From Bacteroidales bacterium (GTDB lineage: Bacteria; Bacteroidota; Bacteroidia; Bacteroidales; Muribaculaceae), in the NCBI GenBank assembly GCA_004555955.1, contig SFJG01000046.1, forward strand, positions 1 to 16,018: a stretch of 16,018 nucleotides of DNA, read 5' to 3'. Both the position numbers and the translations under genes were made by a program. Shown piece by piece: positions 1 through 6,401 of this stretch. Every line of letters starts with the position of its first letter. The stretch's first letter is position 1. The notes under the pieces are model-generated. The model was not told the origin of the DNA and did no database searches. It saw only the letters and a program-made list of their open reading frames with translations.

Positions 1-393
1 TGGTAAGGTTGTTGTAATGTAATTATTCATCGTATCAACCTTATCATAATCATATGAATCGTAATAAGTTGGCATCAACTTATCAACTAACATTACAAGA
101 GCTGCTTTATTTGCTTGCTCAATTTCACCGATAGCTACGAGGTATGTAAGTTTCGGGTTAGAGTGACTATGTGTTAGATGCTCCTTTATTTCTTGGACGT
201 TGGATGTCATCTTCCACCAACGTACAAGAACAACTATTGAAAGAATGATGTAAGCAATCATAACAATCAACGTGAATTTTGCGAACCCCGACATATCGTC
301 GTCATGGCTTGAATAGCCATAATCACCATAATAAGCAAATGCGCTGATAGCTGTGAGCAAAGCGCAACAGATTAGTGAAATCCTTTTAATCAT
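1..393 (-). CDS. Hypothetical membrane protein, 3' end outside the window
   Basis: The gene opens with ATG at 393 and stays open to the window edge (131 codons seen, C-terminus missing). Residues 1-20 look like a signal peptide (MIKRISLICC, then a hydrophobic run to SAFA). A short Tyr/Gly/Asp-rich stretch follows (21-35), then a clear membrane segment at about 38-58 and a polar, probably cytoplasmic domain. The start lies one base after the stop codon of the upstream gene (TAA-t-ATG), so the two are almost certainly co-transcribed and perhaps translationally coupled. I do not recognise the family. Low G/C content matches the neighbouring membrane gene. Confidence is good that it codes, nil for function. 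Confidence 0.7.
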   Translation of the reverse strand, partial: MIKRISLICCALLTAISAFAYYGDYGYSSHDDDMSGFAKFTLIVMIAYIILSIVVLVRWWKMTSNVQEIKEHLTHSHSNPKLTYLVAIGEIEQANKAALVMLVDKLMPTYYDSYDYDKVDTMNNYITTTLP

Positions 394-394
394 A

Positions 395-1048
395 TTATAT
401 CAATATTATTTTTTGAATTGAAGGCACTTTTTGTTTCATAGAAATCCATACAATAGTCAAAATAACTAAGGCTATTATTGTGACTGCATAAATGATAGAA
501 AGAATATTTACAGCATTTTCTAGAGGTTCAATTTTTTCAAACTGTTCATATGAAGATTCATTCATATTTATATACATAGGGAGTAATTTTGTCCAAATTA
601 CTTCTTCAATTAAGGAAACTACAACGGATATTGATGTAGCTATTTTAATTGGAAGCCACAATTTGCGTAATCCCCACACGAATAAAAGAATACCTGGCGC
701 AAACAGTAAAAATGAGTTTATATATTCAGATATGCCTTCATAATATAAAGGGTTACTGCCGTTTATATAAAAACATATTCTATTGGAGATAGAAATTAAC
801 ATTAACAATGAATATAAGACAGCACCAATTTTTGATATAATCGAAGATTGTGACTTGGGATTGTAAGCCACAAATAATACTGCCGTGGATTGAAGGAACG
901 TTGACAAAGTGAACCACCATTCTCGGATGTTAAACCAAACAGGGTCATGATTAATAGGAATACGACCAAATATCACATTCATTAAAAATAAAGTGAATAA
1001 GATTACCAATCCCAGACCGATTGTTTTTTTGTAATTTGCAATATTCAT
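395..1048 (-). CDS. Hypothetical six-helix integral membrane protein
   Basis: A 217-residue protein, hydrophobic almost throughout. Likely membrane helices lie at about 9-28, 44-62, 70-88, 108-127, 132-149 and 180-202, with a loop between the last two rich in Asn, Glu and Ser. No catalytic motif, glycine-rich loop or metal-binding pattern stands out, and I do not recognise the family. It has a Bacteroidetes -7 box (TAAATTTG) about 20 nt before its ATG. It sits one base upstream of the next minus-strand gene, which also encodes a membrane protein, so the pair may work together (inference from spacing). A/T-rich composition suggests accessory DNA. Confidence 0.75.
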   Translation of the reverse strand: MNIANYKKTIGLGLVILFTLFLMNVIFGRIPINHDPVWFNIREWWFTLSTFLQSTAVLFVAYNPKSQSSIISKIGAVLYSLLMLISISNRICFYINGSNPLYYEGISEYINSFLLFAPGILLFVWGLRKLWLPIKIATSISVVVSLIEEVIWTKLLPMYINMNESSYEQFEKIEPLENAVNILSIIYAVTIIALVILTIVWISMKQKVPSIQKIILI

Positions 1049-1066
1049 AGTTTATGATTTATATTG

Positions 1067-1074
1067 CAAATTTA
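1067..1074 (-). promoter_or_regulatory. Putative -7 box for the membrane-gene pair
   Basis: TAAATTTG on the minus strand fits the Bacteroidetes primary sigma factor -7 consensus TAnnTTTG and lies 18 nt upstream of the ATG at 1048. No convincing TTTG element is present 19-21 nt further upstream, so the call rests on half of the consensus plus position. Confidence 0.45.
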
Positions 1075-1104
1075 CGAAAACTTTTTAAAAATAAGGAGTT
1101 GTTA

Positions 1105-1668
1105 TTATAGTTTGTTGTTAATGCCGGCGAAGAACGAGCAGTTCTTGCCGAGCGAAACGAGTAAATTCTGCATCGAAACGAGTGTTTGCCCTGTTGTAAC
1201 GAAGTCGTCGAAGACAATGATGTTACGATGCGGCGGTATGTTGTTGGCGGAGAAAACCGTCCCGACGCGGTGTTTTGAGGGAGCGAAAGCAAGTGCAAGG
1301 TGAGCGCAATGCCAAACTTGTTTGAGCATTGCCGAACCGCAGCCTTGATTATGCAACGCAGTCGAACACTTGTGGACGAGGTACATGGCGTTCTTGTCGA
1401 TGGAGATATGAGCCGCACCGAGCGAAGCGATGGTTGCCGCCGAGGCGTTCATGCCGACGAAATGCACATTGTCATTGCCGTGTTTCTTGAAAGCGGCGGA
1501 GATAGACAGGCCGGTGGCGAGTGAGCCGCCGAGGCTGTCGATAAGCACGTTGACCTGCTTACCCTCGTTCTTAGCAAGTTCCTTGTCAACGGTCGCACGG
1601 TCGAAGTCGTAACCTCCGACGTAGCCTTTCAGCGATATGTTGTAAGCGGTCTTAGACATGGCAAACAT
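1105..1668 (-). CDS. Chimeric ORF: ClpP-like protease N-half joined to phosphoribosyltransferase C-half
   Basis: 187 residues in two unlike parts. Residues about 4-102 resemble the ClpP-like (S14) proteases of Bacteroidales phages and integrative elements: a beta/alpha start, the DSLGGS turn (44-49), the serine motif GMNASAAT with Ser76, and YLVHK with His99, 23 residues later. ClpP normally continues for 80-100 residues to a catalytic Asp; that part is absent. From about 118 the sequence instead matches the end of a type I phosphoribosyltransferase: AFAPSKHRVGTVF, then the PRPP loop VFDDFVTTGQT (152-162) and a closing strand. The N-terminal half of that fold is absent. Neither enzyme looks complete, so this is probably a deletion-born fusion in mobile-element remains; an unusual two-domain protein is the alternative. 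It is clearly more G/C-rich than its neighbours. ATG at 1659 (MSKTAY) is an equally plausible start, since the promoter box lies only 9 nt before 1668. Confidence 0.6.
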   Translation of the reverse strand: MFAMSKTAYNISLKGYVGGYDFDRATVDKELAKNEGKQVNVLIDSLGGSLATGLSISAAFKKHGNDNVHFVGMNASAATIASLGAAHISIDKNAMYLVHKCSTALHNQGCGSAMLKQVWHCAHLALAFAPSKHRVGTVFSANNIPPHRNIIVFDDFVTTGQTLVSMQNLLVSLGKNCSFFAGINNKL

Positions 1669-1675
1669 TGTTTGC
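1661..1675. promoter_or_regulatory. 15-bp palindrome over a start codon (operator candidate)
   Basis: GCAAACATTGTTTGC is a perfect 7-bp inverted repeat around one central base. It covers the ATG at 1668 and the expected transcription start of the minus-strand gene. That is a typical place for a repressor site, but no regulator gene is visible nearby. The role is inferred. Confidence 0.35.
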
Positions 1676-1677
1676 TA

Positions 1678-1685
1678 CAAAGATA
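1678..1685 (-). promoter_or_regulatory. Putative -7 box for the ClpP/PRTase chimera
   Basis: TATCTTTG on the minus strand is a full match to TAnnTTTG. Twenty bases upstream is TTTT, three of four bases of the -33 element. Transcription would start at about 1671, making the mRNA nearly leaderless for ATG 1668 or giving a roughly 12-nt leader for ATG 1659. Confidence 0.55.
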
Positions 1686-1712
1686 GACCGCTATATATTA
1701 GGAGTAAAAGAC

Positions 1713-1735
1713 ACTCACTTTCGCGAAAAATGAGT
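1713..1735. promoter_or_regulatory. Inverted repeat between divergent promoters
   Basis: The perfect 10-bp palindrome TTTCGCGAAA (1719-1728) is flanked by ACTCA (1713-1717) and TGAGT (1731-1735), which also pair with each other, off by one base in spacing. The element lies between the minus-strand -7 box at 1678 and the plus-strand box at 1735 and touches the latter, so a bound protein could control both directions (inference). Confidence 0.35.
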
Positions 1736-1742
1736 AAATTTG
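1735..1742 (+). promoter_or_regulatory. Putative -7 box for the gene at 1763
   Basis: TAAATTTG matches TAnnTTTG and lies 20 nt before the ATG at 1763. The -33 region is poor and is occupied by the TTTCGCGAAA palindrome, which would suit an activated or repressed promoter. Confidence 0.45.
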
Positions 1743-1762
1743 CGCTTAGATTATAAAATTCT

Positions 1763-2347
1763 ATGGATAGCTCTATTCAAATTCAAGAAATCGGCTGCTG
1801 TAAATTCATGAACTACGGCAATTATATTCTGGGTAAATATTACCTCAGAACAATGCGGAATGGCAAACAAGATATAGAGTTTAATGGAATATTAATAGGA
1901 GCTAAAGGAATTAATCCCTATAATTTTATCAAGGGATGTTCTCTTGCTGATTTTGAAAAATCGGTTATTCGGGTTGATGAATGTATAGTCAACCTTTACA
2001 AAGCTATTTCTGAAACGATTTTTCAAACTTTATATACTTTAGTTCACGCCCAAATACAAGTTGGAATCAAATCAGATGTTATCGGTGAACATTGCTCATA
2101 CGTTAGTATGGGGGCTGACGCTACTATCACAATGGGGAAAAATAAAATAGCTGGAGCGGAATTTTATGAAACTATATATTTTCAAAACAGGGATAGCCAA
2201 ATAGTGCTAAAAATCCGTGAACATGATCCCTTTGGCTCTCCTAAGTTTCATAATGATGGTTCAATCGTATTTATCTCGACTTCAATTTATGATGGTGTAA
2301 AAGAGGCAATAAAAGAACAAATGAATAAATGGATGAAAAGATTATGA
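1763..2347 (+). CDS. Hypothetical protein, 194 aa
   Basis: A soluble-looking protein with no signal peptide or membrane helix. I do not recognise its family. It has a mixed alpha/beta look: a strand-rich N-terminus, a helix-like stretch around 64-100 (ADFEKSVIRVDECIVNLYKA onward), more strands around 120-170, and a basic helical C-terminus (VKEAIKEQMNKWMKRL). No catalytic motif is evident. The gene is A/T-rich. It is divergent from the ClpP/PRTase chimera and ends in an ATGA overlap with the following secreted-protein pseudogene, indicating that the two were translated together. Two-gene units of this shape can be effector/partner pairs, but nothing in the sequence supports a specific function. 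Confidence 0.7.
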   Translation: MDSSIQIQEIGCCKFMNYGNYILGKYYLRTMRNGKQDIEFNGILIGAKGINPYNFIKGCSLADFEKSVIRVDECIVNLYKAISETIFQTLYTLVHAQIQVGIKSDVIGEHCSYVSMGADATITMGKNKIAGAEFYETIYFQNRDSQIVLKIREHDPFGSPKFHNDGSIVFISTSIYDGVKEAIKEQMNKWMKRL

Positions 2348-2754
2348 AGAAACTACTTTTATTTCTAACGATGTTGTTCGTTTCCATTACGAATATATCC
2401 GCATACGAAACACTTCCCGAGGTGAGTGTTAATAATGAAAACGATAGATATGTGGTTTTTTATCTATTAGAAGTTGATTTGTTTAACAAATATAGGCTTG
2501 ATACTCAAACTGGTGAGTTGATATAACTTAAGATAAACAAAGGCGATTATAGTAAGACTCAAGTAATCAAATTTACTGGAGTTAATACGGAAACTAACTC
2601 TAATTCACGTAATGGTCGTTTTAAGGTAGTACTAATCGGTGGTGGACCGGGGAGTTTTTATAATATGATGCAGATTCGGGAAGAGTTTGGCAATCCAAAC
2701 GGAACGAACATCGCTTCAATGAAATTATCATATACTAAGAGCCTTTCCTTTTGA
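2344..2754 (+). pseudogene. Small secreted protein gene broken by an in-frame stop
   Basis: ATG at 2344 overlaps the previous gene's stop codon as ATGA. Residues 1-20 form a clear signal peptide (MKKLLLFLTMLFVSITNISA). The frame is stopped by TAA at 2524-2526 after 60 codons, then continues open in the same frame for 75 codons to TGA at 2752. The two halves belong together. DRYVVFYLLEVDLFNKYRLD before the stop and GRFKVVLIGGGPGSFYNMMQ after it look like two copies of one repeat. The pattern LDTQTGEL, then stop, then LKINKG suggests that a Gln CAA became TAA. The intact product would have been about 136 residues, exported, of unknown role. The true 3' end is uncertain because the final TGA lies in the insertion-sequence end that follows directly. 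A truncated 60-residue secreted peptide could still be made. Confidence 0.6.
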
Positions 2755-2780
2755 ACTGCACCCCAAAAGTTTTTTGACAC
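2752..2780. mobile_element. Solitary IS3-family-like terminal repeat (scar)
   Basis: TGAACTGCACCCCAAAAG followed by a T run and GACAC closely resembles the terminal inverted repeats of IS3/IS150-group elements as I remember them (TGnACTGCACCCCAAAAGTT...GACA). No transposase ORF adjoins it and no inverted partner lies nearby, so it looks like the remains of an element lost by deletion. It abuts the broken secreted-protein gene and supplies its last stop codon. Confidence 0.4.
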
Positions 2781-2808
2781 AGCCTCATTGCGTTCAGAAA
2801 AGACAGGA

Positions 2809-3237
2809 TTATTTATTGCGATAATCTATATCCCCGATAACATCTTCGGCAGTAAAATCGATTGGGACTTTCTTCGTGAGAATAAAGTGCCAAACGATTG
2901 TTTTGCCTTTCATTGCGTTCATTGATAATTTTTCATCAGTAACAACAAAGGCATCTTTGTACTCCCAACCTTTGCGAGCCATGTAAGCGAATACGCTCAT
3001 AGGTGAAGCGAAGGAATACTTTTTGTCATTTTCTGTGTTGTAAATCCAGCCATTTGCATACTTTGCTTTTTCTGCAATACCGAAATCAACAAGTGCGTTA
3101 ACGTCACCCTTAAACAGGTTGTACTGATAGCAAGTTACCTCGCAGTAAACTTGCACAAGCTCATTCGGCTCTGTCATTTGAGCCTTAGCGCAAATGCTTA
3201 TCAAGCATAGCGTAAGAATAAAAAGGACCTTTTTCAT
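2809..3237 (-). CDS. Hypothetical secreted protein, 142 aa
   Basis: It has a typical signal peptide (MKKVLFILTLCLISICAKA, cleavage likely before Gln20; no lipobox Cys at the site), followed by about 120 residues with no membrane helix. The mature part has a helical start (NELVQVYCEVTCYQYNL) and then aromatic/charged stretches (GWIYN, FAYMARKGWEYKDAFVV, TIVWHFILTKKVP). Its two Cys residues (CEVTC) are only four apart. I do not recognise the family. The layout, a 'FAYMARKGWEY' segment followed by a beta strand, resembles small Bacteroidales periplasmic proteins of unknown function. It is transcribed alone, opposite to the broken gene, with an IS scar just beyond its stop codon. Its promoter box lies 24 nt upstream. 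Confidence 0.75.
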   Translation of the reverse strand: MKKVLFILTLCLISICAKAQMTEPNELVQVYCEVTCYQYNLFKGDVNALVDFGIAEKAKYANGWIYNTENDKKYSFASPMSVFAYMARKGWEYKDAFVVTDEKLSMNAMKGKTIVWHFILTKKVPIDFTAEDVIGDIDYRNK

Positions 3238-3260
3238 AAATGTATAAATTTAATTCATCG

Positions 3261-3268
3261 CAAATATA
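3261..3268 (-). promoter_or_regulatory. Putative -7 box for the 142-aa secreted protein
   Basis: TATATTTG on the minus strand matches TAnnTTTG, 23 nt before the ATG at 3237. Nineteen bases upstream is TATT, a weak -33 match. Confidence 0.45.
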
Positions 3269-3339
3269 ATACGATGTAAGAGCAAGAATATTGCACGTCT
3301 AATGCAAATAATATTAATTATACGGAAACCACTAACCCT

Positions 3340-3363
3340 ATAACCACCGCCTTTGGCGGTTAT
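3340..3363. other. Bulged G/C hairpin in the intergenic region
   Basis: ACCGCC and GGCGGT pair around a TTT loop. After a 3-nt bulge on the left arm the stem continues with ATA/TAT. No T-run follows on either strand, so it is not a normal terminator. It lies in the 242-bp gap between the accessory region and the uvrB operon, upstream of that operon's promoter. Confidence 0.35.
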
Positions 3364-3386
3364 AGTCTTGAAAACTTCGTTTTCGC

Positions 3387-3417
3387 TTTGTTTTTCGCTC
3401 ACCTTGCACTATCTTTG
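3387..3417 (+). promoter_or_regulatory. Promoter of the META-uvrB-ygiQ-dpp5 operon
   Basis: TTTG (3387-3390), 19 bases, then TATCTTTG (3410-3417): a complete match to the Bacteroidetes consensus in both elements and spacing. Transcription would start near 3424, leaving a leader of about 55 nt, A/T-rich and without a Shine-Dalgarno sequence. It is the only strong promoter seen before 10329, so it probably serves all four genes. TTTTCGCT occurs twice, 12 nt apart, across its upstream element (3380 and 3392). Confidence 0.75.
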
Positions 3418-3479
3418 TAAAAATATAGCTGTTTGGCATTTTGTGGCTGAATAGTGTAATTGATAATTAAGTTGTAAAA

Positions 3480-4349
3480 ATGAAACATCGTAGTATCTAT
3501 TATATTTCGGTATTAGCGTTGTGCGTTGTGTCTTATGGTGTGGCTGACGCATCTCCGCGTAAAAAGGTGAAAATCGGCGTGGAAAGCGAACCGGCTCCGG
3601 TCGAAACTGTTGAGTCTTTACATGTTGCTGTCGGTAACCAAAATGTTCGGGGTGAATGGATTATTATCAAAGCTTCGGGAAAGGAGATTGACACTCTTGA
3701 CGAACGTGCTTATCTGTTTTTCAGTCGTCACGACAACAAACTCTATGGCTATACCGGCTGTAATTATATCAACAGTGACTACAAGGCTGAAGGTGGAAAA
3801 ATAGCCTTTAGCAACATTATAATTTCACAACGTCGATGTGACGCCATTCGCGATGAGGCGAGTATTCTGAATGCTCTGAATCGTGCGGCGTCGTATGAGA
3901 TTTATAAGGATAATCGCCTCGATTTGGAGATTCTCGACGTAAAGGATAAGTCGGGTAAGGTGGTCTTGCATACGAAGCGTCATAAGGCTGACGTGTTGTC
4001 GGGCGTTTGGAGTGTGAAGTCTATTCATGGCGAACGTATTGATGCCGGCAAGGTGCAATTGGTTATTGACATTCCGGAGGCACACCTTCATGGGTCGGTT
4101 GGTTGTAATATTATTAATGGCGATATCGGTTTGGACCGCAACAAGGATTGGTTCATCCAATTTCAAGGCATTACGGCATCGAACAAGTCGTGCGGTGATG
4201 TTAATATGTCGCTACGTCGCGAGTTGTTGATTGCTCTCGAAGAGGTTGAATATATCGACAAGCAGTCGGATAGCGTTTATTCGCTTCTCGACAAGAATAA
4301 GAAGGAAGTGATATTGCTTAACCGTGAAAATATAAAGTTACCGGAATAA
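3480..4349 (+). CDS. Exported protein with two META (HslJ-like) domains
   Basis: 289 residues. A signal peptide covers about 1-24 (hydrophobic core YYISVLALCVVSYG, cleavage near ADA). Two copies of the META domain follow, the fold of HslJ and related periplasmic proteins. The first spans about 56-163 (RGEWIIIKASG, the hallmark GCN at 93-95, Cys120). The second spans about 172-285 (LSGVWSVKSIHGERI, GCN at 208-210, Cys238). The two Cys residues in each copy fall at the same places, so each domain may carry one disulfide in the periplasm (inference). META proteins are heat-inducible or stress-linked in other bacteria, but their biochemical role is unsettled. The stop codon touches the uvrB start directly with no gap, so this is the first gene of the repair operon, which is odd for an exported protein. 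Confidence 0.85.
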   Translation: MKHRSIYYISVLALCVVSYGVADASPRKKVKIGVESEPAPVETVESLHVAVGNQNVRGEWIIIKASGKEIDTLDERAYLFFSRHDNKLYGYTGCNYINSDYKAEGGKIAFSNIIISQRRCDAIRDEASILNALNRAASYEIYKDNRLDLEILDVKDKSGKVVLHTKRHKADVLSGVWSVKSIHGERIDAGKVQLVIDIPEAHLHGSVGCNIINGDIGLDRNKDWFIQFQGITASNKSCGDVNMSLRRELLIALEEVEYIDKQSDSVYSLLDKNKKEVILLNRENIKLPE

Positions 4350-6401
4350 ATGGATTTCGAACTACAATCAAAATTCAGTCCGACGGGCGACCAACCGCAG
4401 GCTATCGACGAACTATGCCGAGGCATTGAGGCGGGTGAGCGCTATCAGACGTTGCTGGGGGTAACCGGCTCCGGCAAGACGTTTACGATGGCCAATGTGA
4501 TTGCTCGCATGAATCGCCCAACGCTGATTTTGTCGCACAACAAGACGCTCGCCGCACAACTCTATTCGGAGTTTAAGGGCTTTTTCCCTAACAATTCGGT
4601 GCAGTATTTTGTGTCGTACTACGACTACTATCAACCGGAAGCGTATATTCCGTTGAGCGACAAATATATCGAAAAAGACCTGATGGTCAACAACGAGATT
4701 GACCGTATGCGTTTGGCTACGACAACGGCGTTGCTCTCCGGACGTCGCGATATTGTTGTGGTGTCGTCGGTGTCGTGTATTTACGGTATGGGTAATCCTG
4801 ACGATTTTAATAAGAATATTATTGAAATCAAGGTTGGTCAGCGCATTGCGCGCAACGTCTTGCTACGGAGTTTTGTCGATTCGCTGTACTCTCGCACGGA
4901 AACGATTCTCGAGCGAGGACAGTTTCGCGTGAAAGGCGATACTATCGACCTCTATTTGGCATACGAAGAGATTATTATTCGCATAATCTTTTGGGGTGAC
5001 GAGATTGAATCGATTTCGGCGCTTAACCCGGAGAATCTTGTGGTTGAGAGCCGTTTGGACGCGTATAAGATTTTCCCGGCCAACATATTTGTGACAGATA
5101 AGGATAGGGCAGCAGATGCAATCGAGCGTATCGAGAACGACTTATGGCGTCAGGAAGCGATGTTCCGCGCAGAAGGTCGTGAAGTAGAGGCTAATCGCTT
5201 GCATGAGCGCGTGACTTACGATATGGAGATGATTCGCGAGGTGGGCTATTGCTCAGGCATCGAAAACTACTCGCGCTACTTCGACGGACGCGAACCGGGA
5301 ATGCGCCCGTTCTGTTTGCTCGACTATTTCCCGAAAGACTATATTACTATTATCGATGAGAGCCACGAGATGCTTCGCCAACTCAACGGTATGAGCGGTG
5401 GCGATGGGAGCCGCAAACGCAATCTTGTCGACTATGGTTTCCGCTTGCCTTCGGCAATGGACAATCGGCCGTTACGTTTCGACGAATTTGAGGCGTTGAC
5501 CAACCAAACGATTTATGTCAGCGCAACGCCGGGTCGCTACGAATTGGAGCGTTGTGGCGGTGTTGTTGTCGAACAGCTGATACGTCCTACCGGGTTGCTC
5601 GACCCGGAAATCACGGTGCAACCTTCGGAAGGGCAGGTCGACCATCTTCTTGAAGAAATCTATGTTCGCTCGGAGCGCAATGAGCGTGTTCTGGTATTGA
5701 CGTTCACCAAGCGTATGGCGGAAGAACTTGCCGATAATTTTACGAAAAAAGGCGTAAAATGCGCCTATATTCATTCCGATGTCGATACTCTCGATCGCGT
5801 GAAGATTATCGAGCAATTGCGTACCGGCGAAATTGATGTGCTCATCGGTATCAACTTATTGCGCGAAGGACTTGATTTGCCTGAAGTGTCGTTGGTTGCA
5901 ATCCTCGATGCCGACAAGGCCGGCTTCTTGCGCGACCAAACGTCGCTAACTCAGTCGTCAGGACGTGCGGCGCGTAATATCAACGGTGCTGTGATTTTCT
6001 ATGCCGATGTAATTACCGAGCCGATGCAACGCACAATCGACGAAACAAATCGACGTCGAGCCATTCAGCTTGCCTACAATGCCGAGCATGGCATTACGCC
6101 CAAACCGATTGTCAAAGCGGCGCCCACGCTTATCGGTGCTCCTAAAGCGCCCGATGCGGCTCCCGAGCCGAAGAAAGAAATCGTCTACATCTACGATGAT
6201 ACAAAGGTTGAGGCAAATATTGCCGCCGACCCGATAATTAAATATATGACCGACAGCGAGTTGACGCGTTCGATTGAGAATACGAAAAACGAGATGGCTG
6301 CAGCAGCTCGCAAGATGGATTTTGTCACGGCGGCTCGTCTGCGCGACGAAATGATTCAAATGATGGATTTACTTAAAGAGCGTCAAAATGGAAAAGGATA
6401 A
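4350..6401 (+). CDS. uvrB: Excinuclease ABC subunit B (UvrB)
   Basis: The damage-verifying helicase of nucleotide excision repair. It is loaded by UvrA, opens the DNA around a lesion and positions UvrC for the two cuts. 683 residues is full length for the family. Visible are Walker A GVTGSGKT (37-44), the Tyr-rich beta-hairpin YYDYYQPEAY (90-99) that inserts between the strands, the Walker B DESH box (336-339), helicase motif VI QSSGRAARN (535-543), and a C-terminal UVR coiled-coil motif at about 637-672 that binds UvrC. The start at 4350 gives the family's usual opening (FELQSKFSPTGDQPQAI). It follows the META gene with no gap and its last 14 nt overlap ygiQ. No LexA-type site was recognised; transcription probably comes from the promoter at 3387-3417. 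Confidence 0.97.
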   Translation: MDFELQSKFSPTGDQPQAIDELCRGIEAGERYQTLLGVTGSGKTFTMANVIARMNRPTLILSHNKTLAAQLYSEFKGFFPNNSVQYFVSYYDYYQPEAYIPLSDKYIEKDLMVNNEIDRMRLATTTALLSGRRDIVVVSSVSCIYGMGNPDDFNKNIIEIKVGQRIARNVLLRSFVDSLYSRTETILERGQFRVKGDTIDLYLAYEEIIIRIIFWGDEIESISALNPENLVVESRLDAYKIFPANIFVTDKDRAADAIERIENDLWRQEAMFRAEGREVEANRLHERVTYDMEMIREVGYCSGIENYSRYFDGREPGMRPFCLLDYFPKDYITIIDESHEMLRQLNGMSGGDGSRKRNLVDYGFRLPSAMDNRPLRFDEFEALTNQTIYVSATPGRYELERCGGVVVEQLIRPTGLLDPEITVQPSEGQVDHLLEEIYVRSERNERVLVLTFTKRMAEELADNFTKKGVKCAYIHSDVDTLDRVKIIEQLRTGEIDVLIGINLLREGLDLPEVSLVAILDADKAGFLRDQTSLTQSSGRAARNINGAVIFYADVITEPMQRTIDETNRRRAIQLAYNAEHGITPKPIVKAAPTLIGAPKAPDAAPEPKKEIVYIYDDTKVEANIAADPIIKYMTDSELTRSIENTKNEMAAAARKMDFVTAARLRDEMIQMMDLLKERQNGKG

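Noticed and set aside
1283..1306. A 15-base match (CGCTCACCTTGCACT) between the minus strand here and the promoter spacer at 3397-3411
   Set aside because: A single 15-base match is expected by chance with reasonable probability in a 16-kb window, and the flanks do not match, so no repeat is claimed.
2329..2526. Start of the secreted-protein gene at ATG 2329 instead of 2344
   Set aside because: ATG 2344 gives a standard signal peptide start (MKKLLLF) and an ATGA coupling with the upstream stop. The upstream ATG would only add charged residues before it.
1..3240. Defence system or toxin-antitoxin pair in the accessory stretch
   Set aside because: No nuclease, NTPase, reverse transcriptase, HEPN, TIR or antitoxin DNA-binding motif could be identified in any of the small proteins, so no such claim is made.
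3340..3363. Hairpin as an intrinsic terminator
   Set aside because: No T-run follows on either strand and it lies upstream of both flanking genes' start sites, so there is no transcript for it to end.
4986..5000. TCTTTTGGGGTGACG inside uvrB, resembling the inverted complement of the IS end at 2752
   Set aside because: Only about 11 bases match and it lies within a conserved coding stretch of uvrB. It is not the partner of the IS terminus.
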